A DNA stretch of 37,200 nt. Origin: Trichlorobacter sp. GTDB lineage: Bacteria > Desulfobacterota > Desulfuromonadia > Geobacterales > Pseudopelobacteraceae. Position numbers and translations under genes: made by a program. Numbering within the stretch: position 1 is the stretch's first letter; each line of letters starts with the position of its first letter. The stretch spans positions 1-37,200 of the forward strand of contig NZ_JAOTRZ010000009.1 in the NCBI RefSeq assembly GCF_030247655.1, in the 5' to 3' direction. Below the pieces are notes generated by a model. It made no database searches and was not told the origin of the DNA. It saw only the letters and a list, made by a program, of their open reading frames with translations. This document shows positions 1 to 10,200 of this stretch, in pieces.

Positions 1-23
1 CGTCAGATGTGTATAAGGGACAG
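1..23 (+). other. Residual Tn5/Nextera library adapter at contig edge
   Basis: The first 23 bases match the 3' part of the Illumina Nextera read adapter, including the 19-bp Tn5 mosaic end (AGATGTGTATAAGAGACAG, here positions 5-23), with one A-to-G difference at position 18. A mosaic end exactly at a contig edge is best explained by untrimmed library sequence, not genomic DNA. The apparent GTG start codon at position 9 lies inside this adapter and should not be used. Confidence 0.9.
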
Positions 24-1415
24 CGCTGCTACCTTTGTATGCATGGCAAAGATGCGCCTCCTGAATCGTGTCCCCAGTCTCAAACCCTGCTTGATCATAA
101 CAACCATTGCGTAGAGACGCTGGTGGAACGGTTGGGGCGGAGTTTCCAGGTAACCACCATTCCGATGTTTGGTGCAGATGGCAGCTACGAGGCTACGGTG
201 CATGTTGCCCATGATATTACCGAGCGGAAGCAGCATGAGGCAGAGCTTGAGCTGGCCCGGGAGGCAGCTGATGCGGCCAACCAGGCCAAAAGCGAGTTTT
301 TGGCCAATATGAGCCATGAGATCCGTACGCCGATGAACGGTGTCATCGGTATGTCCCAACTGCTTCGCTTTACTGAACTGACCCTGGAGCAGTCCGAATA
401 TCTGCACAGTATTGAGCTGTCTGCCGACAACCTGCTGTCGCTGATCAATGATATTCTTGATCTCTCCAAGATTGAGGCAGGCAAAGTGGAGCTGGAATAT
501 GCCGATTTTTCTCTGCGCAAGATAATTAACGATGTGGTCAGCACCCAGATTTCCCGTATCTACCAAAAGCAGTTGCAGATCAAGGCTGATCTTTCTGCCG
601 CTGTGCCGGATCTTTTTGTGGGTGATCAGCTGCGTATCAAGCAGATCCTGCTGAATCTCCTGAGTAATGCCATAAAATTTACGGATCAGGGCAGCATTAC
701 CATTGGGGTAACGGTTGTTTCACAGGATGGTGGTCAAATAGTCCTGCGTCTGAGTGTAAGCGATACCGGAACCGGCATCTCTGCAGAGGCAATGGAGCGG
801 ATTTTTGCCCCCTTTACCCAGGCAGACAGTTCCACTACCCGCAAGTACGGCGGTACCGGTCTGGGGTTGGCAATCTGCCGCAAGCTGGCAGAGCTGATGG
901 GTGGACGGATCTGGGCAGAGAACAATGCAGAAAGTGGCAGCGTTTTCCACCTTGAATTACCGTTCGCCATGCCGCAGCAACTGATCTGCAGCAATGATGA
1001 CAGGCCACATGCAATACCGGTCTGGAGCGGAACACCACTCATGCTGCTGGTGGCAGAAGACAACCCGGTTAACGCCCGATTTATCTCCACGCTGCTGACC
1101 AAGATCGGGCATCAGGTCACCACGGTGGAAAACGGCAGACAGGCACTTGAACGGTGGCAGAAGCAGAGGTTTGACTGCATCCTGATGGATGTGCAGATGC
1201 CGATCATGAGCGGTACTGAGGCATTACAGACAATACGGGCCATTGACCAGATCGGCGGAGGCCATACGCCGGTTATTGCGTTGACTGCCAACGCGCTGCG
1301 TGGTGATCGTGAACGCCTGCTGGCTGACGGATTTGACGGTTATGTTACCAAGCCGGTGGATATCAGGTTGCTCTGCACTGAAATGGAGCGGGTAACCACA
1401 AAGGAAGGGTCATGA
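24..1415 (+). CDS. Hybrid sensor histidine kinase (PAS-HisKA-HATPase-REC), 5' truncated
   Basis: This is the 3' part of a hybrid kinase; its true N-terminus lies left of the contig edge. Residues below count from the in-frame codon at position 9, so the first five codons are adapter. Residues 6-73 are the end of a PAS domain with an unusual Cys-containing stretch (CYLCMHG followed by PPESCP) and the usual PAC ending DITERK. The HisKA H-box is [10 protein letters not shown], with His103 as predicted phosphoacceptor. The HATPase domain shows an N-box ([10 protein letters not shown]), DTGTG, and [11 protein letters not shown]-terminal receiver domain carries the phosphoacceptor Asp394 in LMDVQMP and a conserved Lys in TKPVD. 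Phosphate should move from His to the attached Asp and on to a partner. The gene overlaps the next by 4 bases (ATGA), which suggests translational coupling. The signal sensed is unknown. Confidence 0.93.
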   Translation, partial: RCYLCMHGKDAPPESCPQSQTLLDHNNHCVETLVERLGRSFQVTTIPMFGADGSYEATVHVAHDITERKQHEAELELAREAADAANQAKSEFLANMSHEIRTPMNGVIGMSQLLRFTELTLEQSEYLHSIELSADNLLSLINDILDLSKIEAGKVELEYADFSLRKIINDVVSTQISRIYQKQLQIKADLSAAVPDLFVGDQLRIKQILLNLLSNAIKFTDQGSITIGVTVVSQDGGQIVLRLSVSDTGTGISAEAMERIFAPFTQADSSTTRKYGGTGLGLAICRKLAELMGGRIWAENNAESGSVFHLELPFAMPQQLICSNDDRPHAIPVWSGTPLMLLVAEDNPVNARFISTLLTKIGHQVTTVENGRQALERWQKQRFDCILMDVQMPIMSGTEALQTIRAIDQIGGGHTPVIALTANALRGDRERLLADGFDGYVTKPVDIRLLCTEMERVTTKEGS

Positions 1416-2170
1416 CACGTACCAGCTTCACCGACCATTTTGTAAAGGTGGCAGCTGACTATGCCAGTCACCGTCCCACCTATCCACCTGAGCTGTTTGC
1501 TTGGCTGGCCGAACAGGCTCCGGCCCGCACGCTGGCCTGGGATTGCGCCACCGGTACCGGTCAGGCGGCGGTGGCACTGGCTGATCATTTTGAGCAGGTC
1601 TGGGCCACCGATGCCAGCGGGTCACAGATTGCGGCAGCTACAGCCTGCGCCGGAGTGCAGTATCATACCGCACCGGCAGATTGTTCCGGTCTGCCTGATC
1701 AGTCCGTTGATCTGGTAACCGTGGCCCAGGCCCTGCACTGGTTTGACCTTGAGCATTTTTATGCCGAGGTGCGACGTGTGTTGAAGTCGGGCGGTCTGCT
1801 GGCAGTCTGGACCTACGGCGTCTTTCAGGTGGAGGGGGCTGATACTGCCGGGATACAGTCCCTGCTGGACCGTTTCTATTATGAGACCGTTGGGGCTTGC
1901 TGGCCACCGGAGCGACGCCATGTGGAGAACGGCTATGCCGATCTGGCATTCCCGTTTTGTGAACTTGAACCACCGGTTTGTGGCATGGCGGTTGACTGGA
2001 CTCTGGATGACCTGAGCGGCTACCTGCGTAGTTGGTCTGCGGTCAGTCGCTACCGGGAGCAGCACGGTAGCGACCCGGTGGTGCCCCTGGTAGCAGAGCT
2101 TGTTCCCTATTGGGGCCAGGGATGCCAGCGGGTGGTCTGGCCGCTGTCCATCAAGGTGGGGCAAATCTGA
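1412..2170 (+). CDS. Class I SAM-dependent methyltransferase
   Basis: This 252-residue protein has the Rossmann fold of class I methyltransferases. Motif I is WDCATGTG (residues 43-50), followed by an acidic residue in TDAS at the end of the second strand, and a [13 protein letters not shown] segment typical of the methyltransferase-11 family near trans-aconitate methyltransferase-like proteins. The length is normal for the family and there is no membrane segment, so it is cytoplasmic. The substrate cannot be read from the sequence. Its start overlaps the preceding kinase stop by 4 bases, so the two are probably co-translated; why a small-molecule methyltransferase sits among kinases is not clear. 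A run of eight T follows the stop codon but has no hairpin close enough to be a convincing terminator. Confidence 0.85.
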   Translation: MTRTSFTDHFVKVAADYASHRPTYPPELFAWLAEQAPARTLAWDCATGTGQAAVALADHFEQVWATDASGSQIAAATACAGVQYHTAPADCSGLPDQSVDLVTVAQALHWFDLEHFYAEVRRVLKSGGLLAVWTYGVFQVEGADTAGIQSLLDRFYYETVGACWPPERRHVENGYADLAFPFCELEPPVCGMAVDWTLDDLSGYLRSWSAVSRYREQHGSDPVVPLVAELVPYWGQGCQRVVWPLSIKVGQI

Positions 2171-2248
2171 TTTTTTTTGTGCTCGTTGTAAACGGTTAAA
2201 CCAGTGGTACACTATTGAAACAACGGTTTAAGCTGTCCGGGAGCTGCC

Positions 2249-4843
2249 ATGAAGTTCCGTACCCGTCTTACCATAACCTTTGCCGTGATTATCCTGCTGA
2301 TTATCAGTGTGGAGTTGCTGGTCAGTTATCTGGGCGCCACCCGTCATGATCAACAGGTGGCTGTGCGTAATCTGCAGTCCACCAGCCATCAGGTCAGCCA
2401 TACCATAGATCTCCTGTTGCAACAGGCATCCCGTGATCTGGCAATGGTTTCACGCTCTGCCTTCCTCAATGAACCGGGCCGTAGTATCCCCTCCATTAAC
2501 CGCCGTCTGTTTGACTTCCGTGAAAGTTCCGCTTCCTTTGGACACCTGACCTTCTGTGGGGCTGACGGCAGGGTTCGGGCAGATGCCGATGGTCTGAACC
2601 TCGGGAAGCCGATGGATCAAGCACTTTGGCAGAAGGGGATGGCCGGGCAGAGTGGCTTTCTGATTCAGCCGGGAAGTGGCAGTACAGCGGCCGGGGTACT
2701 GTTTTACGCGCCGGTACGCCGGGAGCCGGGGGAACAGCCCAAAGGGGTCATCGTTGGCAGGCTGCAGGTAAACCATCTCAGTGCCTTGTGTGAGCATTTT
2801 CAAAATTACCGGATGAGCGGGGCAGATCGTCTGCAGGTTGCACTGTTGAACCAGGCCGGGCTGGTGCTGTTTGCCAGTAGTGGCAGCCCGTTACCGGTCA
2901 GCGGCGAACCCGGTAATACCGCTCAACTGGTGCGTAATAACGGCCCTGAACTGCAGATCATAACGCCGGTGCAGGGGTTGAGTGGCTCAACAACAGGAAT
3001 CTGGCGCCTGCAGGTGAGTATTCCCAAGGCCCAAGTCTATGAAGTGGCCCGTCAACGGCTGAAACGTAAGTTGGTGGTAAACGGGGTTATGTGTGCGGTC
3101 GGCATTGCGATTGTCTCGCTAATGGTGGGCAGACTCAGTCGCCCGCTTGATGAGATCTCCCGTGCAGTGCTACGCAGGGGTGAGGGTGACACAACCGCAC
3201 TGGAGCAGCTGCCGGTCCGTCGTGATGAGTTTGCCCTGTTGCAGGAGAGCCTGCAGCAGATGTCGGCACGCCTGCAGGAAAGCATGGGGCGTCTGACCGC
3301 CAGTGAAGAACAGTTCCATGCCCTGTTTGATGCCATGGCTGAAGGGGTGGCATTACATCGGATCTGTTACAATGAAGAGGGAATCCCCTGCGATTACCGG
3401 CTTGAAGAGATCAATCAACGGTATCGGGATATTCTGGGACTTTCCAGAGATGATGTGGTGGGGAAGACCGCAACAGAGGTCTATCGCGTGCCCCACGCCC
3501 CCTATCTGCAGGAATATGCCACTGTCGTTGCTACCGGTCAGTCATACAATTTTGAGGCTTACTATGAACCGCTGCAACTGCATATAAGTATATCGGTCTG
3601 CCGGATAGGGCCGGAGCGGTTTGCCACCATCTTCAGTGACATTACGGGCAGGGTCTGGCAGGAAGAAGCCCTGCGCAGCACCATGACCCAGCTTAAGCAG
3701 GCCAACGAGGCTAAGAGCCGTTTTCTGGCGGTGATGAGCCATGAGATCCGCACCCCGCTCAACGGTATTACCGGCATGGTGCAACTGCTGCAGGATATGG
3801 AGATGCCGGCGCTGCAACAGGAGTTTCTGGACAATATCGAAACCTCTGCCGAAAGCCTGTTGAGCGTAATTAACGATATTCTTGATTTTTCCAAGATCGA
3901 GGCTGGCCGGATGGAGTTGGAGGAGCTGTCATTCCAGCCCTGCGTGCTCTTGAACGATACCCTGCGGGTGATGCGTCTGCGGGCACAGGCCAAAGGGCTG
4001 CAGCTTACCCTTGCCTGCAGCGACAGCCTGCCGGCGGCGCTGACCGGCGACCCTCACCGCTTGGCGCAGGTGCTGAGTAATCTGGTGAACAACGCCATCA
4101 AGTTTACCGTGGGTGGTGAGATCGCGGTCCAGGCTTCGTCAAGGGAGGTTAATGACGATACCGTGCTGTTTCTGGTTGAGGTCAGGGATTCCGGCATCGG
4201 TATGGATGCGGCAACACAACAGGCGGTATTTGAACCGTTTATCCAGGCTGACAGCTCCACGACACGCAAATACGGTGGTACCGGTCTGGGGCTGGCTATC
4301 TGCAAGCAGTTGGTTGAGTTGATGAACGGCAGTATCAGCGTGTTCAGTAGTCCTGGACAGGGCAGTACCTTCAGTTTTTCAGTGCCACTCAAGCGAGCCC
4401 AGCTTTCCGCGACAGTAGCGGAAGTAGTTAACATCATCTCGCTTGACCAGCCGTTGCAGGTGCTGGTGGCAGAGGATCAGCCAGTGAACCAGCGTTTTGT
4501 TGCTGAAATCCTGCGTAAGCAGGGACACACGCCATTGTTGGCCAGCAACGGGCAGGAGGCGTTGGATATCTGGAACAGTGCCTCTATTGATATGGTGCTG
4601 ATGGATATCCAGATGCCGGTCATGGATGGCCTGAAGGCGCTGGCTGCCATTCGTGCGGCTGAGGATGGAATGAGACGGCATACCCCGATTGTCGCCCTGA
4701 CGGCCCACGCCATTGTGGGGGATCGAGAGCGGCTGCTGAATGCCGGTTTTGACGGCTATCTGGCAAAACCGTTACAGGTAAGCAAGCTGTTTGAAGAGAT
4801 GGCACGGGTACTGGAGCTGATCAGCAAGGAGAAACGCGGATGA
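2249..4843 (+). CDS. Membrane hybrid sensor kinase (dCache-like/HAMP/PAS/HisKA/HATPase/REC)
   Basis: This is an 864-residue hybrid kinase. A first membrane helix lies at about residues 8-28, followed by a periplasmic sensor of about 240 residues with a Cache-like pattern, a second helix at about 274-297 and a HAMP segment to about 350. A PAS domain (about 355-475) precedes HisKA, where SHEIRTPLNG places the phosphoacceptor at His498. The ATPase domain has NLVNNAIKFT, DSGIG and GGTGLGLAI; the receiver has Asp786 in LMDIQMP and Lys in AKPLQ. The start ATG is preceded by a GGGAG-type ribosome site. A 78-base gap separates it from the methyltransferase, the largest gap in this gene run, so a promoter could lie there, although I see no clear -35/-10 pair. 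The stop overlaps the next start by 4 bases. Confidence 0.93.
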   Translation: MKFRTRLTITFAVIILLIISVELLVSYLGATRHDQQVAVRNLQSTSHQVSHTIDLLLQQASRDLAMVSRSAFLNEPGRSIPSINRRLFDFRESSASFGHLTFCGADGRVRADADGLNLGKPMDQALWQKGMAGQSGFLIQPGSGSTAAGVLFYAPVRREPGEQPKGVIVGRLQVNHLSALCEHFQNYRMSGADRLQVALLNQAGLVLFASSGSPLPVSGEPGNTAQLVRNNGPELQIITPVQGLSGSTTGIWRLQVSIPKAQVYEVARQRLKRKLVVNGVMCAVGIAIVSLMVGRLSRPLDEISRAVLRRGEGDTTALEQLPVRRDEFALLQESLQQMSARLQESMGRLTASEEQFHALFDAMAEGVALHRICYNEEGIPCDYRLEEINQRYRDILGLSRDDVVGKTATEVYRVPHAPYLQEYATVVATGQSYNFEAYYEPLQLHISISVCRIGPERFATIFSDITGRVWQEEALRSTMTQLKQANEAKSRFLAVMSHEIRTPLNGITGMVQLLQDMEMPALQQEFLDNIETSAESLLSVINDILDFSKIEAGRMELEELSFQPCVLLNDTLRVMRLRAQAKGLQLTLACSDSLPAALTGDPHRLAQVLSNLVNNAIKFTVGGEIAVQASSREVNDDTVLFLVEVRDSGIGMDAATQQAVFEPFIQADSSTTRKYGGTGLGLAICKQLVELMNGSISVFSSPGQGSTFSFSVPLKRAQLSATVAEVVNIISLDQPLQVLVAEDQPVNQRFVAEILRKQGHTPLLASNGQEALDIWNSASIDMVLMDIQMPVMDGLKALAAIRAAEDGMRRHTPIVALTAHAIVGDRERLLNAGFDGYLAKPLQVSKLFEEMARVLELISKEKRG

Positions 4844-7215
4844 CAACAGCTGAGCATCGTGCAGAGCTTGAACGTCAACTGCTTGAGTCGGAACAGCGCT
4901 ATCACGCCTTTACCGAGCTGACCTCGGATTTTTGTCATGTCTGCAGTCGCACCGGTAACAGTGCCTACCGCGTACAGTGGATTGGTGGACAGTTTGAGCG
5001 GATTACCGGCTATTCTGAACAGGAGCTGTATGACTTTGGCTGCTGGTTGCCGCTGGTACATCCCGAAGATCGTGAGCGGATAGCAGCCGGGCTGTTAAAG
5101 CTGGTACCTGGGGATGAGGTCCGTACCGAGTTTCGTCTTGTCCGCAAGGATCAGCATGTACGCTGGATCCGCGAACACAGCAGATGCGTGCTGCATCCCT
5201 CTGATCCAAACCAGTTGCAGCTCTATGGTACAGCCCGGGATGTTACTGCCGCCCGTGAAGATGCGCTGGCGCTGCAGACCGCTGAAAATGCCTACCGGAC
5301 CATCTTCAACGCCACCAATGATGTGATCTTCATCATGGATGCCCAGCAGGGGATGATTATTGACTGCAACAAGCAGGCCTTGCAGCTTTTTGGGCGTCCA
5401 CGGGAGGAGCTGATCGGTTCCAACCCGGTACAACTTTCTCCGCCAGATCACCCCACATTCAGTTTTGAACAGTCCCAGCGCCATATACAGGCCGCACTGG
5501 AAGGAGAACCGCAGCTGTTTGAATGGCTTCATGTACGGCCGGACAACAGCACCTTCTGGACAGAGGTCAGCCTGCGGGCCACCGAAATTAACGGGCGTCC
5601 CCGGCTGTTGGCGGTGGTGCGGGATATCAGCGAACGTAAAAGGCTGGATGCGGTGCTGCGAGAAAGTGAACACCGCTTCCGTGCCCTGGTGGAGAATGTA
5701 CCCCATCTTCCGGTGCAGGGGTATGACAGGCAGCGCCGGGTTATTTTCTGGAACCATGCAAGCGAGCTGTTTTACGGTTACAGCTGCGAGGAGGCGATGG
5801 GCAGACAACTTGAAGACCTGATCATCCCGGCTTTCATGCGGGAGGCGGTTGTTCAGGCGGTGCAGCAGTGGGTTGATGAGGGTGTCCCGATTCCTGCCGG
5901 AGAGCTGCAGTTACAGCATAAGTCCGGTCAGCTGCTGGATGTTTTTTCAAGTCATGCCATGCTGCGTAACATCAAGGGCGAGCTTGAGATGTATTGTATT
6001 GATTTTGATATTACCCAGCGAAAACAGGCGGCCCTTGAGCTGCAACGGACGCGGGATGCAGCCCAGGCTGCCACGGTTGCCAAGAATGAATTTCTGGCCA
6101 ATATGAGCCATGAGGTGCGTACCCCCCTAAACGGCATCATGGGCTTGAGTCAGCTGCTACGGACCACCAGCCTGACTGAAGAACAGGCCGGTTATATGGA
6201 TATGCTGGATGGCTCCGCCCGTAATCTGTTGGCCTTGATTAACGATATTCTCGATATTTCCCGGATAGAGGCCGGCAGCCTTGCCATTCAGCAGACACCG
6301 TTCAGCCTAACCAAGCTGCTGCGTGAGGTGGCAGGCATGTATGAGAAGCCTGCAGCAGAAAAAGGGATCGATCTAGATCTGCTGCAGCCGGATGATTTGC
6401 CCCCGGCCCTGGTTGGTGATCCTCTGCGTTTGAAGCAGGTCTTGATCAACCTGGTGGGGAATGCGATTAAATTTACCAGTCATGGTGGCGTCAGTGTCCA
6501 TATCCACCGGTTGTATGATTCACCGCAGGGGAGCCGACTCCGGTTTGAGGTGCGTGACAGCGGCATCGGTATGGCACCGGAAGCCCTGCAGAAGATATTT
6601 AATCCCTTTACCCAGGCCGACGCATCCACCGCCAGGAATCATGGTGGTAGCGGGTTGGGACTGGCTATCTGCAGACGCCTGTCTGAGTTGATGGGTGGGT
6701 GCATCAGTGCTGAAAGCAGTCTGGGAGAGGGAAGCTGCTTTGTTGTGGAACTGCCTTTTGGGCACTATACAGGTGCCCAGGTTGCAGATGATGCTAAACC
6801 GCCAATGCCAGCTCTGCAGCTTGATCCGCTACAGATTCTACTGGTTGAGGATCAGGAGGTAAACCGTACCTTTTTACAGCGCCTGCTGGAGCGCCAGGGG
6901 CATCGGATCGCCCCGGCCGTAGATGGTCTGATGGCACTTGATCTGCTTGAACGGGAACAGTATGACCTGGTGCTGCTGGATATCCAGATGCCCGGTATGG
7001 GAGGGGAAGAGGTGCTGCTCCGCCTGCGCCAGAGTGAACAGGCCAGTGGTCGGCATCTGCCGGTTATCGCCCTGACCGCCCATGCCCTGGCAGGGGACAA
7101 GGATAAATTGCTGGAAAGCGGTTTTGATGGCTATATCAGCAAGCCGGTCCAGATGGAGCAGCTGTTGGCTGAGATGGGAAGAGTTGTTGCGATGAAAGGG
7201 AATTTTAAAGGATGA
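4840..7215 (+). CDS. Cytoplasmic triple-PAS hybrid histidine kinase
   Basis: This 791-residue protein has no signal peptide or membrane helix, so it should sense a cytoplasmic signal. Three PAS/PAC units lie at about residues 13-140, 145-270 and 275-400, each ending in a PAC-like segment (ARDVT, VRDISERK, DFDITQRK). HisKA follows with SHEVRTPLNG and His424. The HATPase has NLVGNAIKFT, DSGIG and GGSGLGLAI. The C-terminal receiver carries Asp714 in LLDIQMP and Lys in SKPVQ. It overlaps both neighbours by 4 bases (ATGA), so it is part of a translationally coupled set of kinases. No haem- or flavin-binding motif can be assigned to the PAS domains by eye. Confidence 0.93.
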   Translation: MTTAEHRAELERQLLESEQRYHAFTELTSDFCHVCSRTGNSAYRVQWIGGQFERITGYSEQELYDFGCWLPLVHPEDRERIAAGLLKLVPGDEVRTEFRLVRKDQHVRWIREHSRCVLHPSDPNQLQLYGTARDVTAAREDALALQTAENAYRTIFNATNDVIFIMDAQQGMIIDCNKQALQLFGRPREELIGSNPVQLSPPDHPTFSFEQSQRHIQAALEGEPQLFEWLHVRPDNSTFWTEVSLRATEINGRPRLLAVVRDISERKRLDAVLRESEHRFRALVENVPHLPVQGYDRQRRVIFWNHASELFYGYSCEEAMGRQLEDLIIPAFMREAVVQAVQQWVDEGVPIPAGELQLQHKSGQLLDVFSSHAMLRNIKGELEMYCIDFDITQRKQAALELQRTRDAAQAATVAKNEFLANMSHEVRTPLNGIMGLSQLLRTTSLTEEQAGYMDMLDGSARNLLALINDILDISRIEAGSLAIQQTPFSLTKLLREVAGMYEKPAAEKGIDLDLLQPDDLPPALVGDPLRLKQVLINLVGNAIKFTSHGGVSVHIHRLYDSPQGSRLRFEVRDSGIGMAPEALQKIFNPFTQADASTARNHGGSGLGLAICRRLSELMGGCISAESSLGEGSCFVVELPFGHYTGAQVADDAKPPMPALQLDPLQILLVEDQEVNRTFLQRLLERQGHRIAPAVDGLMALDLLEREQYDLVLLDIQMPGMGGEEVLLRLRQSEQASGRHLPVIALTAHALAGDKDKLLESGFDGYISKPVQMEQLLAEMGRVVAMKGNFKG

Positions 7216-10200
7216 GCGAACTAGCCAGCGTGCCTCCAGAGCCAGAGTTGCTGGAGACCGATACAGAAGATGAACATACTGCCGATTGGCAGCCGGTTGC
7301 CGAGTTGCTGCGACGAGGGGTGGGTATAGATTTTAGCTGCTACCGCTCAGGTACGGTCGGGCGTCGTATCAGGCGCCGGATGGAAATGTTGCAGCTTGAT
7401 GAGGTGGCTGATTATGTCACCCTGCTGTCGGCTGATCAGGAAGAACTTGAGCTGCTGGGTCGTGACCTGCTGATCGGCGTGACCGAGTTTTTTCGCGATC
7501 CCCAGGTGTTTCGGGGGCTTGAAGAGCAGCTGCGGGAGCTGTTGCGCGGACGTTCTGCAACCGATGGGTTCAGGATCTGGTCAGCCGGTTGCGCAACCGG
7601 TGAAGAGGCCTATTCTCTGGCAGTGCTGCTGCACAACATAGCCCAGGAGGTCGGGTTTGGCGGCGACCTGAAGGTGTTTGCCACCGATGTCCACAAAGGT
7701 GCTTTGGAAACCGCCTCGCGGGGGACCTACTGCGGTGACTTGATGGCCGGTATGCCGACCCCGTTCCTTGACCGTTACTTCCGTTCTGAAGGAGAAGGCT
7801 GCTACCGGGTAGATCCCCAGATCCGGCGGATGCTGGTCTTTGCCCACCACAACCTGCTTGCTGACCCCCCATTTACCCGGATAGACCTGGCAGTCTGCCG
7901 TAACCTGTTGATCTATCTGCAGCCTGATGCCCAGCAGCGGGTACTGACAGCCCTGCAGTTTTCACTGGTACCTGGTGGTTTGCTGCTGCTGGGGCCCAGC
8001 GAAGGGGTCAGCCATCTGCCCAATGCCTTCAGCGTGGTGCAGGCCGGTATCAAGTTGTTCCGTAAACAGGCCACTCCCCGTGACAGCATCACTGTGCCGG
8101 GCATCCCCTGGATGGCCCGCAATCCGCTGATTGCCTCATTGCATCAGGGACCACGCAATGCCATCGCCCTGGACCGCCATCTGCTGCATGACTATGACCT
8201 GATTCTGGAACGGTTTGCACCGCCCGGCATGCTGTTGAATAGCAACCGCCAGGTGCTGCATATCTTTGGCGACCTGACCCGCTACCTGCGCCCCCTTACC
8301 GGTCGTCTGACCGGTGATATTCTGGGTAGCCTGCGTGATGAATTGAGACCGGCCCTTTCCACCGCCCTGCTGCGGGCAGAACAACAGCATGAAAGTTCAG
8401 TGGTGGATCGGATTCCTCTGATGGAGGATGAAGAGTGCCACTACGTTGATCTGTCAGTCAGCCGTCTGGTTGACGACCGTAGCAACGAGACGCACTTTCA
8501 TGTCACGCTGGCCCCTTCAGATTGGCAACCGGCCAAGGAACCTGATGTTGCCAGCTGCCATCATGATGCTGATTCTGCTACTCACCGTCGTTTGTCGGAC
8601 CTTGAACAGGAGCTGCATTCAACCCGTCACTCACTGCAATTAACCATAGAGGAATTGCAGGCCAGCAACGAAAAGCTGGATCTGGCCAATGAAGAGCTGA
8701 TTTCGTCCAACGAAGAGCTGCAGAGTACCAACGAAGAGCTGAAATCGGTCAATGAAGACCTGTATGCCGTTAACGGTGAACTTGAGCGGCGCAATGAGGA
8801 ACTGCTGCGCCTGAACAGTGATCACGACAATCTGTTGGCCAGTACCGAAGTGGGAACCGTTTTTCTGGACAGACAGCTCTGTATCCGTAAGTTTTCCAGT
8901 GCTATCAGTGCCTTTCTCAAGCTGCTGCCCCAAGACCTGGGGCGTCCCATTGACCATATCGCCTATGAGTTGAGTTCCCCCCAGGAGTTCAGGCGGAATC
9001 TTGTTCAGGTGCTTGAGAGCGGTGTGCGGAGGGAGCAGGAGATTCAGGCCGGTCCTGAACAGTGGGTCCTGCAGCGGATTTTGCCGTACAAAGGGGACGC
9101 TGCCGCTATGGATGGCGTGGTGCTGACCTTTACCGATATCAGTGCGGTCAAGCAGGCCCAGGCTGCAGTGGCAGAGATGAACATTCAGCTTGAACAGAAG
9201 GTGGTTGAGCGTACCCGAGAGCTGTCAGCCAGCGAAGCCAGCAACCGGGCCATGATTGAAAGCTCCGGTCAGGGATTCTGGCAATTGGGGCCGGACCGGT
9301 TGACCCTTAAGACAAATCCGGCGTTATGCAGCATGCTTGGCTATAGCCCGGAAGAGATGCTGGGCCGTTCGCCACTTGAGTTTGCCGCCCCGGAATCACG
9401 AACTGCATTTATCTACCAGTTGGGCAGGATAGAGGGGACACTCCACCGCAACTTTGAACTTACGCTGCAGAACAAAAACGGTGAGCAGCTGCCGGTTATG
9501 TTTCATGCCACCAGCCTCTTTGATGAAAACGGTGAGGTCAAATCATCCTTTGCCTTTGTCACCAACCTGTCAGATCAGAAAAAGGTTGAGCAGGAGATCC
9601 GGTTGGCCAAGGATGCCGCTGAATCAGCCAGCCGTGCCAAGACACAGTTTCTGGCCAATATCAGCCATGAGGTACGCACCCCCCTAAACGGCATTATGGG
9701 GATGAGCCATCTGCTGCATATGACGCCACTGGTGGATGAGCAGCTTGACTATCTGCGCCATCTGGATGATTCAGCCCAAAGCCTGTTATCGGTCATCAAC
9801 GATCTGCTGGACCTTACCCGGATTGAGTCGGGCGGGTTTGGTATGGAGCAGGCGGATTTTCAGCCCGAAGAGCTGGTAAATGACGTGATGCGCATTCATC
9901 AGCCGGTTGCCCAGCGTAAAGGGGTGGCCTTACAGCTCAGGCTGGACCCGGACCTGCCTGACACGCTGCGGGGGGTGCCGTCACGCCTGAAGCAGGTGCT
10001 GCATAATCTGGTGGGCAACGCGGTCAAATTTACGGATCAGGGCCTGGTGACTCTGCAGATAGAGCCGCAGGCTATACCGGGCCAACCCCTGCGGGTCCGT
10101 TTCAGCGTGGTTGATACCGGTATCGGGATGGAGCCGGATACCTTGAACCGGATCTTTTCACCCTTTACCCAGGCAGATGAGACCATCAGCCGCAGATACG

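Noticed and set aside
9-23. GTG start of the first kinase at position 9
   Set aside because: It lies inside the sequencing adapter, and the PAS domain is incomplete.
1-23. A genuine Tn5/IS50 end
   Set aside because: The sequence continues to the left part of the Nextera adapter and sits exactly at the contig edge; no transposase is present.
2127-2178. Terminator after the methyltransferase
   Set aside because: There is a T8 run at 2171-2178, but the nearest stem (CAGCGG/CCGCTG) ends over 20 bases before it and inside the gene.
2190-2235. Inverted repeat (TTAAACC with GGTTTAA) before the membrane hybrid kinase
   Set aside because: Only seven pairs with a loop of over 20 bases in AT-rich DNA; too weak to call an operator.
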